Shown: one piece after another, positions 11,701-23,263 of the stretch
Numbering within the stretch: the stretch's first letter is position 1
Layout of the letters: every line of letters starts with the position of its first letter
The notes under the pieces: model-generated
Database searches by the model: none
What the model was told of the DNA's origin: nothing
The model's input: only the letters and a program-made list of their open reading frames with translations
Program-made: the position numbers and the translations under genes
Assembly: GCF_904849725.1 (NCBI RefSeq)
Contig: NC_058524.1
Coordinates: 489,621,763 to 489,685,762, forward strand
DNA: 64,000 nt
Direction: 5' to 3'
Source: Hordeum vulgare subsp. vulgare
Lineage: Eukaryota; Streptophyta; Magnoliopsida; Poales; Poaceae

Positions 11701-12383
11701 AAGGTTGCCGAGGTGCATGACGTGCACATGGCGATAAGTGGCGAAAGCGTGTGTGACGAAGTACACCCCTGCAGGGTTATGATCTATTCGAATAGCCGCG
11801 TCCGCGGATATGGACTACTTGGAGACATATGTTGTTCATAGATAACTTCAATGGCTACTCATAAAATTGTCAAGATAAGCGTGAGTGTCGTGGACGGCAT
11901 TTCCGTATGGAGACGGAATGATTCCACGATAGTGTATTGTTGTGGTGTTAGTGGACTCGTGTGCGAGAAATCAAGTTGTCAAAACTAATTTCAAAATGCA
12001 AGTTGTCTAGCCATGAGTCAAATGCCGGCTTCCCGCATGAAACCCCACAATACCTTTTGATACCTTGCATGAGTAGTTAGTTCTCCTAAAGTCTTGCTGA
12101 GTACCTTCGTACTCATGTTTGCTTAATAAATGTTGCAGAGATTGCTAATGACCCTAATGGAGGGTTCTTCGTAGACATCGACGACGACGAGTAGCTAGTG
12201 TCCCAGCTACGATCTGGCCCTACGTCGGCTCTGTAGTATAGTCAGGCCATGTGCCTTCTAGTTGCCCTGTCTGTATCCAGACAGTTTATAACTCTTCCGC
12301 TGGCTTGTATTTGTATGACTGCTAATGTGGGTCGAGAGACCTTAATGTGTAATATTATGTGTGTGGCTCTTCCGAGCCTCTTA

Positions 12384-12389
12384 AATAAA
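12384..12389 (+). terminator. possible polyadenylation signal in 5' LTR
   Basis: AATAAA within TCTTAAATAAAGG; the same sequence occurs in the 3' LTR at 22552-22557, where it would act on the element transcript. Other AATAAA sequences exist in the LTR, for example near 10355, so the choice is tentative. Confidence 0.3.
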
Positions 12390-12852
12390 GGTTGTATGTT
12401 TATGGTTATGTTGTGATGCCATCGATGTATCTATACATATCGGTATGCCATGCGTACGTGTGTCTTACTTGATATGTATGGGGTTCGAATACCTAGTCGT
12501 GGACTTTAGTAGCACTCCTTACAAGGAAATGCCCCTTTGTGATCCAACGAGCCTTGGTAGTCCGCTACTGCTCCGGACACATTGGTTGACCGGCATGTGT
12601 CCTTCTTAGCTGCTGTGTCTGTCCTCTTTGGGGAAATGTCACGCGACGTAATGGAGTCCTTGTAGCTTGCTACGACTCGTCTACGTTCGCTGATGACCGA
12701 CACCTGCTTTGTTGGGTCATGTATGCCTGTCCTTGTGCGGAACTGCCACTTTGGTTTATGACTAGACATGTCGATCCGGGTTCTTTGACATTGGATTGCT
12801 AGCGACACCTATCGCATACGTGAGTCAAAAGACGCAAACGGTCCCGGCTAAG

Positions 12853-12858
12853 GTAAGG
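12853..12858 (+). promoter_or_regulatory. possible 5' splice site in LTR end
   Basis: AAG followed by GTAAGG lies about 100 bases upstream of the PBS. It is a strong match to the plant donor consensus, and it could pair with the acceptor-like sequences before the extra ORF or before gag. Without transcript data this is only a candidate. Confidence 0.3.
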
Positions 12859-12954
12859 CTGCAGCCGTGGAGTTAACCGTGCGTGAGACCACAAAGAGAT
12901 GCGATGTGTTACCGGCTGGATTCCTATGACTTAGGATCGGGGTCCCGACAGCGT

Positions 12955-12967
12955 TGGTATCAGAGCC
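12955..12967 (+). other. primer binding site, tRNA-Met type
   Basis: TGGTATCAGAGCC begins four bases after the LTR end and matches the complement of the 3' end of plant initiator tRNA-Met. It sets the plus-strand orientation. Confidence 0.95.
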
Positions 12968-13365
12968 TGACTGACTGTAGGATTACTAAGCCAAACTGGT
13001 CGAAGTTGAGTCTAGAATTTCTTAGTTATATATAAGGGAATTGTTTGTGGAAGGGAACGTAACACTCTTGTTCTCTTCTCAAGATATTCTATTCTGGTCA
13101 TCCTCGTCTTTTCTGCGGGAATTAAGGACTAGGTTTCTCATCTTCTCCTAGGCTCGTATTTCTGATCGGTAGATTTTAGGACTACGGGTCGAGAGATATT
13201 GGGTTTCTTTTATTCCTAGGAAGCAGGAAGTAAGTTTGATGATCAGAGAGTGGAACTTGATAGTTGAGTGGTTACGCTATTCTATTTTGGGTTGTCTCAA
13301 AATTTGTTTTGAGCATTTACAGCCGTTATGCTGCCCAATTTTGCATTCAGAGCTCTAATGCTTTT

Positions 13366-13385
13366 GCATTACTCTCTATTTACAG
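13366..13385 (+). promoter_or_regulatory. acceptor-like sequence before extra ORF
   Basis: A pyrimidine-rich run ending in TTTACAG abuts the ATG at 13386, so splicing here would place the ATG at the very start of an exon. A donor candidate is GTAAGG at 12853. Confidence 0.4.
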
Positions 13386-14159
13386 ATGCCTGACCGTCCT
13401 TCTCATCAGGTGGTACGTCTGACCAGGTGCATTGATGTACCGGGTCATACGGCCATGCTGGTCAGGGTGATGTCGGTGTGCGGTTACCGCTGGTACCCCG
13501 AGTACACAGTGGAGGAACAGTACCAAGACTTCAACCAGAGCCAGTACATCTGCACTGTTAGGGTATTTCCAGACTACCCTAGAGCTGAGAAGCCAATCCA
13601 TTGGTCCTATGGGTTGGGGGTCACCGTTGACATGGCAGTACAGGATGTTGCCTATTCAATGCTGACTATTATGAGAGCGAGACATGCACTGCTGCAGAAT
13701 TCAGAGTTCTGCTATGTTCCGGCCTCTCAGTCTGGTGAAGAGAGATACCTCAGTGGAGTCTATTTTGATCCTTCTATGGAGGATCCACTTCTGCAGTCCA
13801 CTGTTGAGATGCTAGAGAACAGAGACGGGGATGCTCGTGCTCTCCGCATGGAGCTTTATGCTACCCGTGCCCGTCTGTGGACAGCTTTGACGCAGCTGGC
13901 ACCGGTAGTCCAGACGGGGTATGGAGAGATGGAGATGTTGAACCCTGTTAGAACCCATCTTCCGGCCCACGTTGACTGGCCAGCTATAGGAGGAGTCACA
14001 CCTCTTCGGGGACCCCTCTTACCCCCAGTCAGGGGACCAAGGCCACATCCGTGTCCTTATGGATCCCAGGGATCTCAGGCTAGAGTGTTTCCTGATCCGC
14101 AGGTTGAGCTTCCAGGTCATGGAGGTAATCTCTATGAGATGTTCTATGCGGATGCCTGA
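13386..14159 (+). CDS. additional ORF upstream of gag, 257 codons, unknown function
   Basis: An intact frame lies between the PBS and gag, on the same strand, and ends in TGA at 14157-14159. It has no similarity I recognise to gag, protease, RT, integrase or envelope. Residues 30-100 alternate predicted strands (Tyr-Ile-Cys-Thr-Val-Arg-Val) with a Gly-Leu-Gly turn and a helix-like Ala-Val-Gln-Asp-Val-Ala-Tyr-Ser-Met-Leu. This order is reminiscent of a double-stranded-RNA-binding fold, but that is inference. Residues 130-170 could form a helix or short coiled coil; the last 80 residues are rich in Pro and Gly. The ATG follows directly after CTCTATTTACAG, a good 3' splice site, which supports this start and suggests expression from a spliced RNA. 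Extra ORFs are known in some plant gypsy lineages; this one remains uncharacterised. Confidence 0.7.
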   Translation: MPDRPSHQVVRLTRCIDVPGHTAMLVRVMSVCGYRWYPEYTVEEQYQDFNQSQYICTVRVFPDYPRAEKPIHWSYGLGVTVDMAVQDVAYSMLTIMRARHALLQNSEFCYVPASQSGEERYLSGVYFDPSMEDPLLQSTVEMLENRDGDARALRMELYATRARLWTALTQLAPVVQTGYGEMEMLNPVRTHLPAHVDWPAIGGVTPLRGPLLPPVRGPRPHPCPYGSQGSQARVFPDPQVELPGHGGNLYEMFYADA

Positions 14160-14328
14160 GCTATGAGCGGAAGGATAGTATGGTAGTAGCCGTACGTTCA
14201 CAGTCCTGCGTGATTTGTGAAGTATGGTAGTAATGTGAAATGAATTCCGGAGGCCTAGATAAATAATGTATAGGAAGCTTGTAAGCCTCTGATGAGTAGT
14301 TCCACCATTTCAGTAGTTTGCTCTTCGG

Positions 14329-14501
14329 GTAAGTTTGTACTGAACTATGTAAGGGTGTGTATGAACCATGGTGTATATATAGCAGTTGCTTGTTACCATG
14401 TTGTTCGGATATTTATTTCCGCATTCCGTGTGTTCAGTACATTCTTAATCCATAGCTAGTATTGATATGATATTGGTCTAAGCTATGAGTTTGTTTGTCA
14501 G
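14329..14501 (+). promoter_or_regulatory. possible intron between extra ORF and gag
   Basis: GTAAGTTTG at 14329 matches the plant donor consensus. TTTGTTTGTCAG, ending at 14501, resembles an acceptor and lies one base before the ATG at 14503. Removal would join sequence after the extra ORF directly to gag. The acceptor alone could also be used from a donor further upstream. Confidence 0.3.
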
Positions 14502-14502
14502 G

Positions 14503-17500
14503 ATGGTGTTCACCAGGTTGAACCGTGCCCCTGCTCATGAGCAAGGTGAGGGTAGTCAAGCGTCGCAGGAAGACCTGCCTCACCCACCTTCTCTGGTAGA
14601 AGTGATGCTTGAGGCAGAAAGAAACAAAAGGGAGACCAACCGACTGCTAGAGCGTATTGAGCAGAATACGGCTCGACAGCCTAGGAATGCTGCAGTGTCC
14701 CTTAATGACTTTGTGAAGTTGAATCCTCCAAAGTTTCATCATTCCGTCGATCCCCTCGACGTTGATGACTGGCTGTGCAGCATCTCACGCAAGATCCGCT
14801 CGGCGAATGTGTCTGAGGCCAACAAGGTGACCTTCGCGGCGTATTTCCTGGAAGGACCCGCCAATCTATGGTGGGAGAATTTTGAAGCTATGCGTCCCGC
14901 TGAACCAGTGGCCACATGGGCAGACTTCAGTGCAGCTTTTCGTCTGCACCATATTCCAGAGGGCCTGATGGACAGAAAGAGAGAGGAGTTATGTGCCTTC
15001 ACTCAGGGCAAGTTGTCTGTGGATGCCTATAGCCGCGAGTTCGGTAACCTCGCCCGCTATGCAACAGAGGAGGTGTCTACTGACACCAAGAAGCAAGCAA
15101 GATTCTGTAAGGGTCTGAGCCCTGAGCTCCGTCGAGACCTGCGCCTCCATGAGTGTGCAAGTTTTCAAGCCCTGGTCAACAAAGCGATCAGTGCGGAGAC
15201 TGGTCATACTGACTTCGAAGCCACAAGGAAGCACTCCCGTGACTTTGGCTCATCTTCTGGTTCCGCGTTTCCAAAACGCAGGCTATGGGTTCCAAACAGT
15301 TCTCTGCCGCCAAGATACACTCCGAGGCCATCCTACGTGGCGCCTCAGACGAATCAGGCCAACCCTCCAGCAAAAGCTTATGGTGGTCCAGCTAGCAATG
15401 CTGCACCACGTGCCAACCAGGTGATATTCTATAAGTGTGGAGAACCAGGGCATTATTCCCGTGAGTGTCCTCAGAATGTGGGTGCCAAGCAACCCGGAAA
15501 GTCCGTCGGGCAGGCCAAGTCGGGCAAAGCTTATTATGTGAAGCCAACTCCTGCACGTGGCCGTGTGAACTATGTGTCAACAGAAGAAGCTGCAGAGGAT
15601 CCCGACGTCATGTTGGGTACGCTTCTTGTTAATCATCACCCAGCGTCCGTTCTCTTTGACACTGGGTCTTCTCATTCCTTCATTTCAGAAAGTTATGCAC
15701 AGTTGCATAACATGTCATTTTGTGATATGCCAATCCCATTGGTTGTCCAAACCCCTGGTAGTAAATGGCAAACCTCTAGGATAACCTATGACAATGAAAT
15801 TCTAGTAGACAGGCTAGTTTTTCTAGCCTCATTGATAGCATTGAAATCTTCGGATATTAATATCATCTTGGGCATGGATTGGATGTCAGCTCACTATGCC
15901 AAGATTGATACTCATTCTAGAAATGTCCAGCTTACCCATCCCTCGGGTGAGATAGTAAATGTCTCTACTCGAGTTGCCAAATGCCAACTCTATTCCCTAA
16001 ATGCCAACCCTCTTCCAGAACTTGAAGACATTCCGGTAGTCCGTGACTTCCCGGATGTTTTTCCAGAGGAACTGCCAGGAATTCCACCTGACAGAGATGT
16101 AGAGTTCGTGATAGATCTTGTTCCGGGAACTGTCCCAATAGCCAGAAGACCATATAAGATGGCACCCCTGGAGCTAGCCGAACTTAAAAAGCAACTAGAT
16201 GAGGCCTTGAACAAGGGTTTCATTTGTCCTAGCTCTTCTCCTTGGGCTTGTCCCGTCCTCTTCGTCAAGAAGAAAGACGGAACGGATCGGATGGTTGTAG
16301 ATTACCGACCAGTTAACCTGGTCACCATAAAGAACAAGTATCCGCTCCCCAGGATCAACGACCTGTACGATCAGCTCGCTGGATCCTCAGTCTTCTCCAA
16401 AATGGATTTGAGGTTGGGATACCATCAAATCAAGATTAAGAACGGGGACATTCCAAAAACGGCTTTTGTTACTCGTTATGGCCAATATGAGTACACCGTT
16501 ATGTCCTTCGGTTTAACCAATGCCCCAGCCACCTTCTCTCGGCTGATGAATTCGATCTTCATGGAGTATTTGGATAAATTCGTCGTGGTATACCTCGATG
16601 ATATTCTCATCTAATCGAAGAATGAACAAGAACATGCCGAGCATCTAAGGCTGGTATTGATGAAACTTCGAGAGCATCGCCTTTATGCCAAATTTTCAAA
16701 ATGTGAATTCTGGTTACCAGAAGTGACCTATCTAGGCCACGTAATCTCTGGTAAGGGTATTGCTGTCAATCCCGAGAGAGTTCAAGCTGTCCTTGATTGG
16801 ACTCAACCTGAATCGGTTAAGCAAGTTAGGAGTTTTCTTGGTCTAGCGAGCTATTGTCGCCGCTTTGTCGAGAATTTCTCCAAGGTTGCAAATCCTCTAA
16901 CTGAACTCCTCAAGAAGGATAAAAAGTTCGAGTGGACACCACAGTGTGAGCATAGTTTTCAGGAACTGAAAAGACGCCTGACTTCCGCACCTGTGTTGCT
17001 ACCACCAGATTTTTCTAAGGACTTTGTTATCTACTGCGATGCCTCACGACAAGGATTAGGTTGCATTCTCATGCAAGATCGTCATGTGATCGCATACGCA
17101 TCTCGTCAGTTGCGTCCACATGAGGATAATTATCCCACACATGACCTTGAGCTTGCAGCTGTGGTCCATGCACTAAAAACCTGGCGACATTACCTTCTGG
17201 GTAATCGTTGCGAAATATTCACTGATCACCAAAGTCTGAAATATATCTTCACCCAGCCGGATTTGAATCTCACGCAAAGACGGTGGGTTGGGTTGATCTC
17301 GGATTACGACTTAGGGATAACTTACACCCCGGGGAAGGCCAATGTTATGGCCGATGCACTAAGTCGTAAATCTTATTGTAACAATTTGACGCTACAACAA
17401 GTTCAACCACATCTCCATGAGGACTTTCGGAAGTTGAATCTTCATATTGTCCCTCAAGGATTCCTTTCTACCCTAGTGGCGAAGCCTACTCTTAAGGATC

Positions 17501-18975
17501 AAATTATAGCTGGCCAAAAGTGTGACAAGGGTATATCACGGATCAAGGAGAATATTTTTAGCGGAAACGCTAAAGAATTTTCCATGAATGATCAAGGTGT
17601 TGTGTTCTTCTAGAATCGTTTAGTGGTTCCTAAGAACCCACATCTAAGGCAGTTAATCCTCAAGGAGGCTCATGGTTCTCCTCTCACCATTCATCCCGGT
17701 AGTACTAAGATGTATCAGGACCTACGCCAGAGGTTCTGGTGGACTAGGATGAAGAGAGAAATTGCTGAGTTCGTTGCTAACTGCGACGTTTGTCGTCGAG
17801 TTAAGGCAGAACATCAAAGGCCTGGTGGCACCCTTCAACCTCTAGCTATTCCTGAATGGAAATGGGATAAAGTTAGCATGGATTTCATTACCGGATTTCC
17901 CAAGACCAAGAAAGGAAATAATGCTATCTTTGTGGTCATTGACCGTCTTTCCAAAGTGGCTCATTTTCTTCCTGTTCGTGAGAGTATAACAGCTAGCCAG
18001 CAAGCAGAATTATATATCTCCCGAATAGTGTCTCTTCATGGTGTTCCCCTGGAGATTAAATCGGACCGTAGAAGTATCTTTACTTCTCGCTTTTGGGAAA
18101 GTTTTCAGAATGCCATGGGGACTCACTTATCTTTTAGCACTGCTTTCCATCCCCAATCAAGTGGTCAAGTAGAAAGAGTGAATCAAATCCTAGAAGATAT
18201 GCTCCGAGCTTGTGTTATTTCGTTCGGTATGAATTGGGAGAAGTGCCTTCCATTCGCCGAATTCACTTATAACAATAGTTATCAATCGAGCTTGGGCAAA
18301 GCCCCTTTTGAAGTTCTCTATGGACGAAGATGTCGAACACCTCTTAATTGGTCAGAAACCGGAGAGAGGCAACTCTTTGGCCCGGATATGATCCAGGATG
18401 CAGAAGAGCAGGTCCGCATTATTCGTGAAAAGTTGAAAACAGCCCAGTCTCGTCAAAAGAGCCAATATGATCGTCATCATAAGCCTGTGACCTTTGAAGT
18501 TGACGAGAAGGCTTACCTTCGGGTTACACCTTTGAAGGGTACCCATCGATTCGGTATCAAGGGCAAATTGGCTCCTCGTTACATTGGTCCTTTTCGCATT
18601 CTTGCCAAACGAGGAGAAGTTGCCTACCAGTTGGAACTTCCTCCGCATCTTTCCAAGGTTCATGATGTTTTCCACGTCTCGCAACTCAGGCGTTGCTTTT
18701 CGGATCCTATTTGTGAAGTGGACCACGAAACGCTTGATCTACAAGATAACCTTTCATACCGAGAATACCCCGTGCATATTCTTGATCAAGCTGAGCGTAC
18801 CACTCGACGTCGAAACCTCAAGTTTCTTAAAGTTCAATGGTCAAATCATTCTGAAAAGGAGGCAACTTGGGAAAGAGACGATCGTCTCCGACTTGAGTAT
18901 CCTGCGTTATTCCCGACGACTTCTAAATCTCAGGACGAGATTCTTTTGAGTGGGGGTGAGTTGTCACATCCCTAA
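14503..18975 (+). pseudogene. gag-pol polyprotein with chromodomain, two in-frame stops
   Basis: One frame runs from the gag ATG to a TAA inside the 3' LTR and is broken only by TAA at 16612-16614 and TAG at 17611-17613. I prefer the ATG at 14503 over the in-frame ATG at 14485 because of the acceptor-like sequence between them. Order: gag core (about 14700-15200); CCHC knuckle (15427-15471) whose first Cys is Phe; protease with Asp-Thr-Gly-Ser-Ser at 15658; RT with Tyr-Leu-Asp-Asp at 16591, four codons before the first stop; RNase H (about 17020-17360); integrase HHCC (about 17660-17820); the Asp, Asp, Glu core (first Asp near 17881, second at 18064, Glu near 18172); and a chromodomain (about 18770-18920) of the type that guides chromovirus integration to marked chromatin. 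Apart from the two stops and the lost Cys, motifs look intact, consistent with recent death. Confidence 0.93.
18946..18961 (+). other. polypurine tract
   Basis: A purine-rich GAGTGGGGGTGAGT-type run sits directly before the TGTCACATCC start of the 3' LTR. It is the expected primer for plus-strand DNA synthesis. Confidence 0.8.
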
Positions 18976-21900
18976 CCCTTAACCAAGATAGCATTGTGCT
19001 CATGTCTTCTTTGCATTTGCATCTAAGAAGTTTCAAAAAAAGCAACAAAGTGGCAAGGAAAAAACTCAAAACCCTAGCCACCATTTCAATTAAAGGAAAT
19101 CTCAAACTAGTTCAAAATCAATGAACCCAAAATGGCCTCAAGAAATGTTCAAACTTTCTGATAAATCATGAAAGTAAATGAGCATTGGAGAAAACTATTT
19201 TCTTGACACTTTAAGCATTTTAAATAAATGGAAAAGGCTACTGGTTTCAAGTTTTAAATTTGAAATCAGAAACTATAAATTTCCAAAAATGCTGAAAACC
19301 TTGGAAATGGTTGGGAATGTTATAACAATTATTTCAGGAGGTCTAAAATAGTTTTTACTTTTGTTTTGGAGATGAATTAATTAGCAAAACAATAATTAGC
19401 AAAACAGAAAAACAAAAACAGAAAAAAATGGAAAAACCTTACCTAACGCCTAGCCTGGCCCGGCCCATCTCCCTCTCTCGTCCCCTCCCTCGCGCCAGTA
19501 GGCAGCAGGAGGTGGCCGCCGCCCCCTCCGGCGCAGCCACGCACCTGCGTGCCTGCCTGGCCGCCGCCTCGCGCTGGCGACGACGGGGATAAGCTCCCCA
19601 GAGCCTCCCCTATCCATTCCCCGCCTCGGTTCTCCTCCTCCTCCCGGATCTCCTCCTCCTCCTTGCTGCCTCCATTAGAGCCGAGCTCGAGCTCGAGCTA
19701 CCCGTGCCCCTGGCCATAGGATTCCCTCCCAGAGCACGCCATTAGCTCCGCCTCGTCGCCCTGGTCATCTCTGCAGAAGCCGAAGCTTCCTCGAGCCCTG
19801 CAACGCCCGCAACGCCGTCGTCTTCCACCTCTGGCCGCCGGACCTCTCCCGTCAATTCGCTTCCTCCGGTGCATCCCCGAGCCCCTCTTCAGCGCCATCG
19901 GAACCGCCGTGAGCTCGTCGTCGTTTCCCCTCTCGCCCCACGCTCTCCCGTGCATCGTATCCTAGTTCCCCACCAAGGCCGAGAGCTTCTCGCCGCCGGC
20001 CATGTCGCTGCCGTCGCTGTGATGACCGATCCTCGCGCCCGAGCTAGGATTCGAGCTCCTGGAGCCTCCAGGAGCGTGTCGAGCCCTCCAGCTGCCCTCC
20101 CCGTGCCCTAGAACCGCCCCGTATAGAAGGCCGAGCTTCGGCCGTCGCTCCGGCTCGTCGCCGACGCCTCATCCGGCGACCCTAGCCTCCCCAGATGGTC
20201 CTGCCAGATCGGCCACTTCGCGAGCATGCTGTAGCTGCAAACCGCGTGCGTTTTGGTGCTGTGCAGCGCCATCTAGGTCGCCTCCGGCGAGCCCTCCGCC
20301 GCGGGCCTGGTCGCCGGCGACCACCCGTCGGTGGGGGTCGATGTGGCAAGCTAACCCAGCAGCTTAGGGACCTAATCACTCGCTGACAAGTGGGCCCAAG
20401 GCCAAGTCAAACCTCAGTTAGGGCTGGTCAGCGTGGGATTAGTCCCAGAGAGGCTGACCAGTGGGGCCCCCTTGTCAGGTTTGACTTGAGCAGGTCGGCT
20501 GACCTGCTGACGTCAGCGTGAGGCAATAAATAGAATTTCCAGTATAAAACTAATTCAGGAAATTGCTAAAAATTGTAAAAATCATAGAAATTAATCTGTA
20601 ACTCCAATGAAAATAATTTATATATGAAAAAGTATCAGAAAAATTCAAAGATTCTGATTATGCTATTTTCAACTATGTTTGAAAAATTTACAGAACCCTA
20701 AATTGTGGAATAAGGAATAATTCAATTCTTATAATTACTTTTTAAATGGAATTTGGAAAATTATTCAAATTTCATTATGAATACAATGATCACACACCGT
20801 CCTACTTACAAATCAGTACCATAACATGACATTTCATGCATGCTAACATCAAGTTGATCTGAGCATCAGGTCGAATCAATTAAAACAGTATCCGAGAATA
20901 CCCCGTTTGAATTGCTATTTGAATGTGATTCAACTCAACTCTAAACCTAATACATGTTGGAAATAATAACTTATCACCTTGCATTCTCATGCCATGCTCA
21001 TGCATCATTTTGAGTGCATATGATTGTTATTGAATGTTGCCATTCATTTCGGTAGGCTCCCCACCCCGGATTCCACCGAATATCCGTCTGACGGATATCG
21101 TTCCTCCTCTGAGCAACAAGGCAAGCAACCCTTTTGATCATCCCGATAATCCCATGTTCTTGCTCCTGCACCTATTTATTGCATTAGGATCAAATGCTTC
21201 AACTGCTTTTGCCACGATAGTTGGACCCACTTCCTTTGCATGACTTAACCTTGTCACAGTAAATAGCCAAACCTTGCAACCTAGCAAACCTGGTAGTTGC
21301 TTGAGCTATGATGTGCCTTATCCTGCTATGCATGCTATGCTTAGAGTTGTGTATGGTCTGTCATCTGGGAGATGAACAGAATTGTGGAATATGTTCGGTG
21401 AGCAAAGTTTGTGCGTTGAACTTGATTTGGTAAAGGTACCGGTGAAAGGCTGTGTAGGAGTACATGGCGGGTTGTTTCATTGGAACCGTCCTTAGGAACT
21501 GAGTTCCGTGTATGTAATCCAAGACTAGATACTACCACATGTTGGGCCCTGAAACATGACCCCGCTCGGCCTATTAATCGCGTAGTACTCGGTCCAGGAG
21601 TTGCAAGTAGTTTCTGGTGTTTATAGTAATGCTGGAGGCCGTGCATGGTGCTGACCTGAGAGGTGGGCCGTGATGCGGTAGGCAGTGGCACGGTGTACCA
21701 AGTGGCACCCGGATGGTGGGCTTGGGAACCCTGCGCACATCATTTGAGGCCGTGGCGGAAACCTCGGCCGGACTTCCGTACGGGTTACTCTCAGATAGGC
21801 GATAAACCTAGACTAGGTACTAGTGTGGTTAACGGTCGTGGCCGACTCCCTCGCTAGGCTTCCGCTTGAAGGTTGCCGAGGTGCATGACGTGCACATGGC

Positions 21901-23118
21901 GATAAGTGGCGAAAGCGCGTGTGACGAAGTACACCCCTGCAGGGTTATGATCTATTCGAATAGCCGCGTCCGCGGATATGGACTACTTGGAGACATATGT
22001 TGTTCATAGATAACTTCAATGGCTACTCATAAAATTGTCAAGATAAGCGTGAGTGTCGTGGACGGCATTTCCGTATGGAGACGGAATGATTCCACGATAG
22101 TGTATTGTTGTGGTGTTAGTGGACTCGTGTGCGAGAAATCAAGTTGTCAAAACTAATTTCAAAATGCAAGTTGTCTAGCCATGACTCAAATGCCGGCTTC
22201 CCGCATGAAACACCACAATACCTTTTGATTCCTTGCATGAGTAGTTAGTTCTCCTAAAGTCTTGCTGAGTACCTTCGTACTCATGTTTGCTTAATAAATG
22301 TTGCAGAGATTGCTAATGACCCTAATGGAGGGTTCTTCGTAGACATCGACGACGACGAGTAGCTCGTGTCCCAGCTACGATCTGGCCCTACGTCGGCTCT
22401 GTAGTATAGTCAGGCCATGTGCCTTCTAGTTGCCCTGTCTGTACCCAGACAGTTTATAACTCTTCCGCTGGCTTGTATTTGTATGACTGCTAATGTGGGT
22501 CGAGAGACCTTAATGTGTAATATTATGTGTGTGGCTCTTCCGAGCCTCTTAAATAAAGGTTGTATGTTTATGGTTATGTTGTGATGCCATCGATGTATCT
22601 ATACATATCGGTATGCCATGCGTACGTGTGTCTTACTTGATATGTATGGGGTTCGAATACCTAGTCGTGGACTTTAGTAGCACTCCTTACAAGGAAATGC
22701 CCCTTTGTGATCCAACGAGCCTTGGTAGTCCGCTACTGCTCCGGACACATTGGTTGACCGGCATGTGTCCTTCTTAGCTGCTGTGTCTGTCCTCTTTGGG
22801 GAAATGTCACGCGACGTAATGGAGTCCTTGTAGCTTGCTACGACTCGTCTACGTTCGCTGATGACCGACACCTGCTTTGTTGGGTCATGTATGCCTGTCC
22901 TTGTGCGGAACTGCCACTTTGGTTTATGACTAGACATGTCGATCCGGGTTCTTTGACATTGGATTGCTAGCGACACCTATCGCATACGTGAGTCAAAAGA
23001 CGCAAACGGTCCCGGCTAAGGTAAGGCTGCAGCCGTGGAGTTAACCGTGCGTGAGACCACAAAGAGATGCGATGTGTTACCGGCTGGATTCCTATGACTT
23101 AGGATTGGGGTCCCGACA
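18962..23118 (+). repeat. 3' LTR, 4157 bp
   Basis: Near-identical to 8789-12950, with matching TGTCACATCC start and GGGGTCCCGACA end. It supplies the last codons and TAA stop of pol (18973-18975). A single C-to-T change on the minus strand near 19698 breaks the antisense open frame present in the 5' LTR, arguing that this antisense frame is not conserved. Confidence 0.95.
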
Positions 23119-23123
23119 TGATT
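23119..23123. repeat. right target-site duplication TGATT
   Basis: Identical to 8784-8788; confirms that host sequence resumes at 23124. Confidence 0.95.
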
Positions 23124-23263
23124 TCACCAAGCTGACCGCTGTCGTCCAAGTCACATAGCGAATCTTTTTTAAAACAACACTAAATCCGGTATCGCGCAGA
23201 AATCTAGGCGCAAACCCAACCGCTCTTTTCTTAGGACCGTTCTATTTCAGTCCCCTTTTTCCT

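Larger units (their letters stand above)
8789..12950 (+). repeat. 5' LTR, 4162 bp
   Basis: Starts TGTCACATCCCTAACC and ends GGGGTCCCGACA, directly before the PBS. The LTR is strongly partitioned: an AT-rich first 480 bp, a GC-rich island (about 9280-10220), a second AT-rich segment (about 10330-10860), then moderate composition. A minus-strand open frame of 193 codons in the GC island is broken in the other LTR, so I do not call it a gene. An AATAAA at 12384-12389 may serve polyadenylation. Confidence 0.95.
8789..23118 (+). mobile_element. complete Tekay/Del-lineage chromovirus with long LTRs
   Basis: The 14330-bp Ty3/gypsy element has, in order, 5' LTR, tRNA-Met PBS, an extra ORF, gag-pol with a C-terminal chromodomain, polypurine tract and 3' LTR. 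It is flanked by TGATT. By eye the two LTRs differ at about six positions in the first 290 bases and less in most later stretches, so divergence is roughly 1-2 percent and insertion is recent. Two in-frame stops in pol and loss of a zinc-knuckle Cys in gag make this copy defective for self-encoded transposition. Confidence 0.95.

Noticed and set aside
12506..12808. 100-codon minus-strand open frames identical in both LTRs (12506-12808 and 22674-22976)
   Set aside because: Identity is explained by recent LTR duplication; no domain, and antisense to the element transcript.
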